Assembly: GCF_020520425.1 (NCBI RefSeq)
Contig: NC_079489.1
Coordinates: 77,599,310 to 77,663,309 of the forward strand
DNA: 64,000 nt
DNA from: Spinacia oleracea
Lineage: Eukaryota > Streptophyta > Magnoliopsida > Caryophyllales > Amaranthaceae
Direction: 5' to 3'
This document shows positions 62,598 to 64,000 of the stretch, one piece after another. Numbering within the stretch: position 1 is the first letter of the stretch; every line of letters starts with the position of its first letter. The translations under genes were made by a program, and so were the position numbers. The notes below the pieces were generated by a model. That model had not been told where the DNA came from. It searched no databases and was given only the letters and a program-made list of their open reading frames with translations.

Positions 62598-64000
62598 TCA
62601 AGCTTTGACAGGTTCATACTTCTCACTAACTGCGCCACCTTTTTGTTTCTGGAATTGGATGTACCGCAATGTGCTTGCAAAGAAAGCTTCAGCAGCAGGA
62701 TCTGTTGCCGCATTATCACTTTGCATCTCCGTAGTAATTAATTCCATTAGATCCTGGATTGTATTGACCGTGATTTGGTTGTTTCCCTTCTCAAAATAAT
62801 AGAGATACCTAAATATGATAGCAAACTCCAAACTTAATATGCTGTGACTTATCATGGAAGTTTAAATATCCAACACGGTCAGAAAACAAACTTTTCTAGC
62901 AAGGAGAGAGCTTACTTATTGAGGATTTCAATGAACAGCATAACTGAACCACCACTACCCCGAGTAGCATTAGCCATCTGTTGAGCGGCATTTGCGATTT
63001 TTAGAGCCCGCTTTAAGCAAAGTAGAACCCTGCATAAAGGAAAACCAATTAAATACACGATAAGGAATTCCAAAGATCGGATAGTTATGGAACTCGGTTA
63101 CTGCTATAAATACCAACACAGAATACATCATTTTCTGTTTCTCTGAGAATGTAAGATTCCAGACTTTAGTTTTGTAGCTCAGAAGGTATAACTCACCTAT
63201 CCAGAAACTACACCAATTGATTGATAGATACAATCATACAAGTTTTCGAGTGGCTTGTTTCACTCCGAAAATGCTAAACAGAGCTAAAACAATCACTTCA
63301 ACATTCTGGACACCTTTCTCTTTGCCTACTCTCCCTTCTTTATACCAGATTTTCTTACTCCTCAAGCTATCCTTAACCAACTAATCATGCAATAACTAAG
63401 CTAGTAGATTACAGAAGCTCAGCATGGAGCAGCTATAATTGCAACTATTAAGGTGTACGGAGGTAAATGGCTCACAATTGAATTGCTGATTTTCATATAC
63501 AACACAAAAGCACTAAACAAGGAGTAAAAATAGAACACACACCTCTCTCCTTCCCTGGCTCCTTCCTGATCATCCGTCCAAAAGAGATGAGAGCATGCAT
63601 AAACAGCCCTACATTGATCGGGTTTCTTTAAAAGCTTTGCTGAATACTGCAGATGCCAAATAGGTACTAGCTTAGCACAGGGAAATGGGATGAAACATAT
63701 CATAATACAGCACAGAATAAAAGAGAACAATATTAGTAATACCCCTGTCGCTTTGTGAGTCAGAGTATCCCTGTTCTCAACACCAAAGGCATGCATCCTT
63801 TGAAGAGTACCGATTATTAGGTGTAATGCAGTCACCTGCTCTCTGGAGCCCTAGTGAACACATAAAAAGCACAGAAAAATGACGACACGAGTATAAGAAC
63901 TGACAGACTAGAAAACCTAAGTACAGAAGCCATCCACTGCAAATTCATTACCGAAATTTCTTCCTCGTATAATATATATGCTTGAGTGAAAAATTCACAG
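62598..64000 (-). CDS. VPS35: Vacuolar protein sorting-associated protein 35, C-terminal part
   Basis: Core subunit of retromer, which recycles vacuolar sorting receptors from endosomes or prevacuolar compartments to the Golgi. Only the last five exons are in the window, on the minus strand: 64000-63952 (continuing beyond the edge), 63850-63743, 63646-63543, 63029-62916 and 62808-62598. Reading phase is continuous and junctions are GT-AG. Recognisable family strings are FFTQAYILYEEEIS, GTLQRMHAFGVENRDTLTHK, YSAKLLKKPDQCRAVYACSH, LLCLKRALKIANAAQQMAN and the C-terminal ASTLRYIQFQKQKGGAVSEK followed by YEPVKA and the stop. These belong to the alpha-solenoid end that binds VPS29. No lesions. Plants have several VPS35 paralogues and I cannot tell which this is. 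Confidence 0.93.

Overview
This window is plant nuclear DNA. Plant hallmarks are intron-rich genes with GT-AG junctions, a plastid-targeted 3-dehydroquinate synthase, a plant-type Rho (ROP/RAC) GTPase ending in CSIL, the retromer subunit VPS35, nested Ty1/Copia and Ty3/Gypsy LTR retrotransposons, Helitrons, a plant L1-type LINE, a tRNA-derived SINE and a Stowaway-like MITE. The style of the repeats suggests a eudicot, possibly Amaranthaceae (spinach or beet relatives). That placement is a guess; 'plant' is secure.

Left part, 1-41,771, is almost all retrotransposon. Copia-1 (1-5863) is the 3' part of a nearly intact element with one stop codon in gag-pol. A fragment of a Gypsy-type LTR (6052-6934) follows. 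Next comes a three-level nest. Copia-3 (about 6935-38165) contains a minus-strand Tat/Ogre-like element without pol (12349-33657, target duplication GTGGG). That element contains Copia-2 (19512-29837, target duplication ATTTC). By-eye LTR divergence is about 2.7% for Copia-3, 0.75% for the Tat-like element and 1.1% for Copia-2. All three Copia elements belong to one family. Copia-3 has nearly unchanged LTRs, leader and 3' UTR but a badly decayed gag-pol, which suggests it last moved as a non-autonomous element. The Tat-like element carries a fragment of a host ECT/YTH-domain (m6A reader) gene. A complete 2.1-kb Gypsy LTR with a perfect initiator-Met primer site lies at 39647-41771.

Middle part, 41,880-48,518: four short non-autonomous Helitrons lie head to tail on the minus strand. 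One is split by a 5'-truncated LINE with a 17-bp target duplication. The array is rich in ACGTGGC motifs (the ABA-response-element core) and ends about 385 bp before the next gene.

Right part, 48,519-64,000, is the gene space. It holds 3-dehydroquinate synthase (8 coding exons, 457 aa, with a SINE in intron 7), a Stowaway-like MITE, a ROP GTPase (7 coding exons, 197 aa), an intron-containing pseudogene of a UBC8/UbcH5-type ubiquitin-conjugating enzyme, and the 3' end of VPS35 on the minus strand. These are housekeeping and signalling genes with no operon-like relationship. I found no CRISPR array, rRNA gene or functional tRNA gene.

Nothing here is clearly a new defence or enzymatic system. 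The most unusual items are the captured YTH-gene fragment, the decayed-core Copia-3 element and the ABRE-rich Helitron array beside the shikimate-pathway gene.
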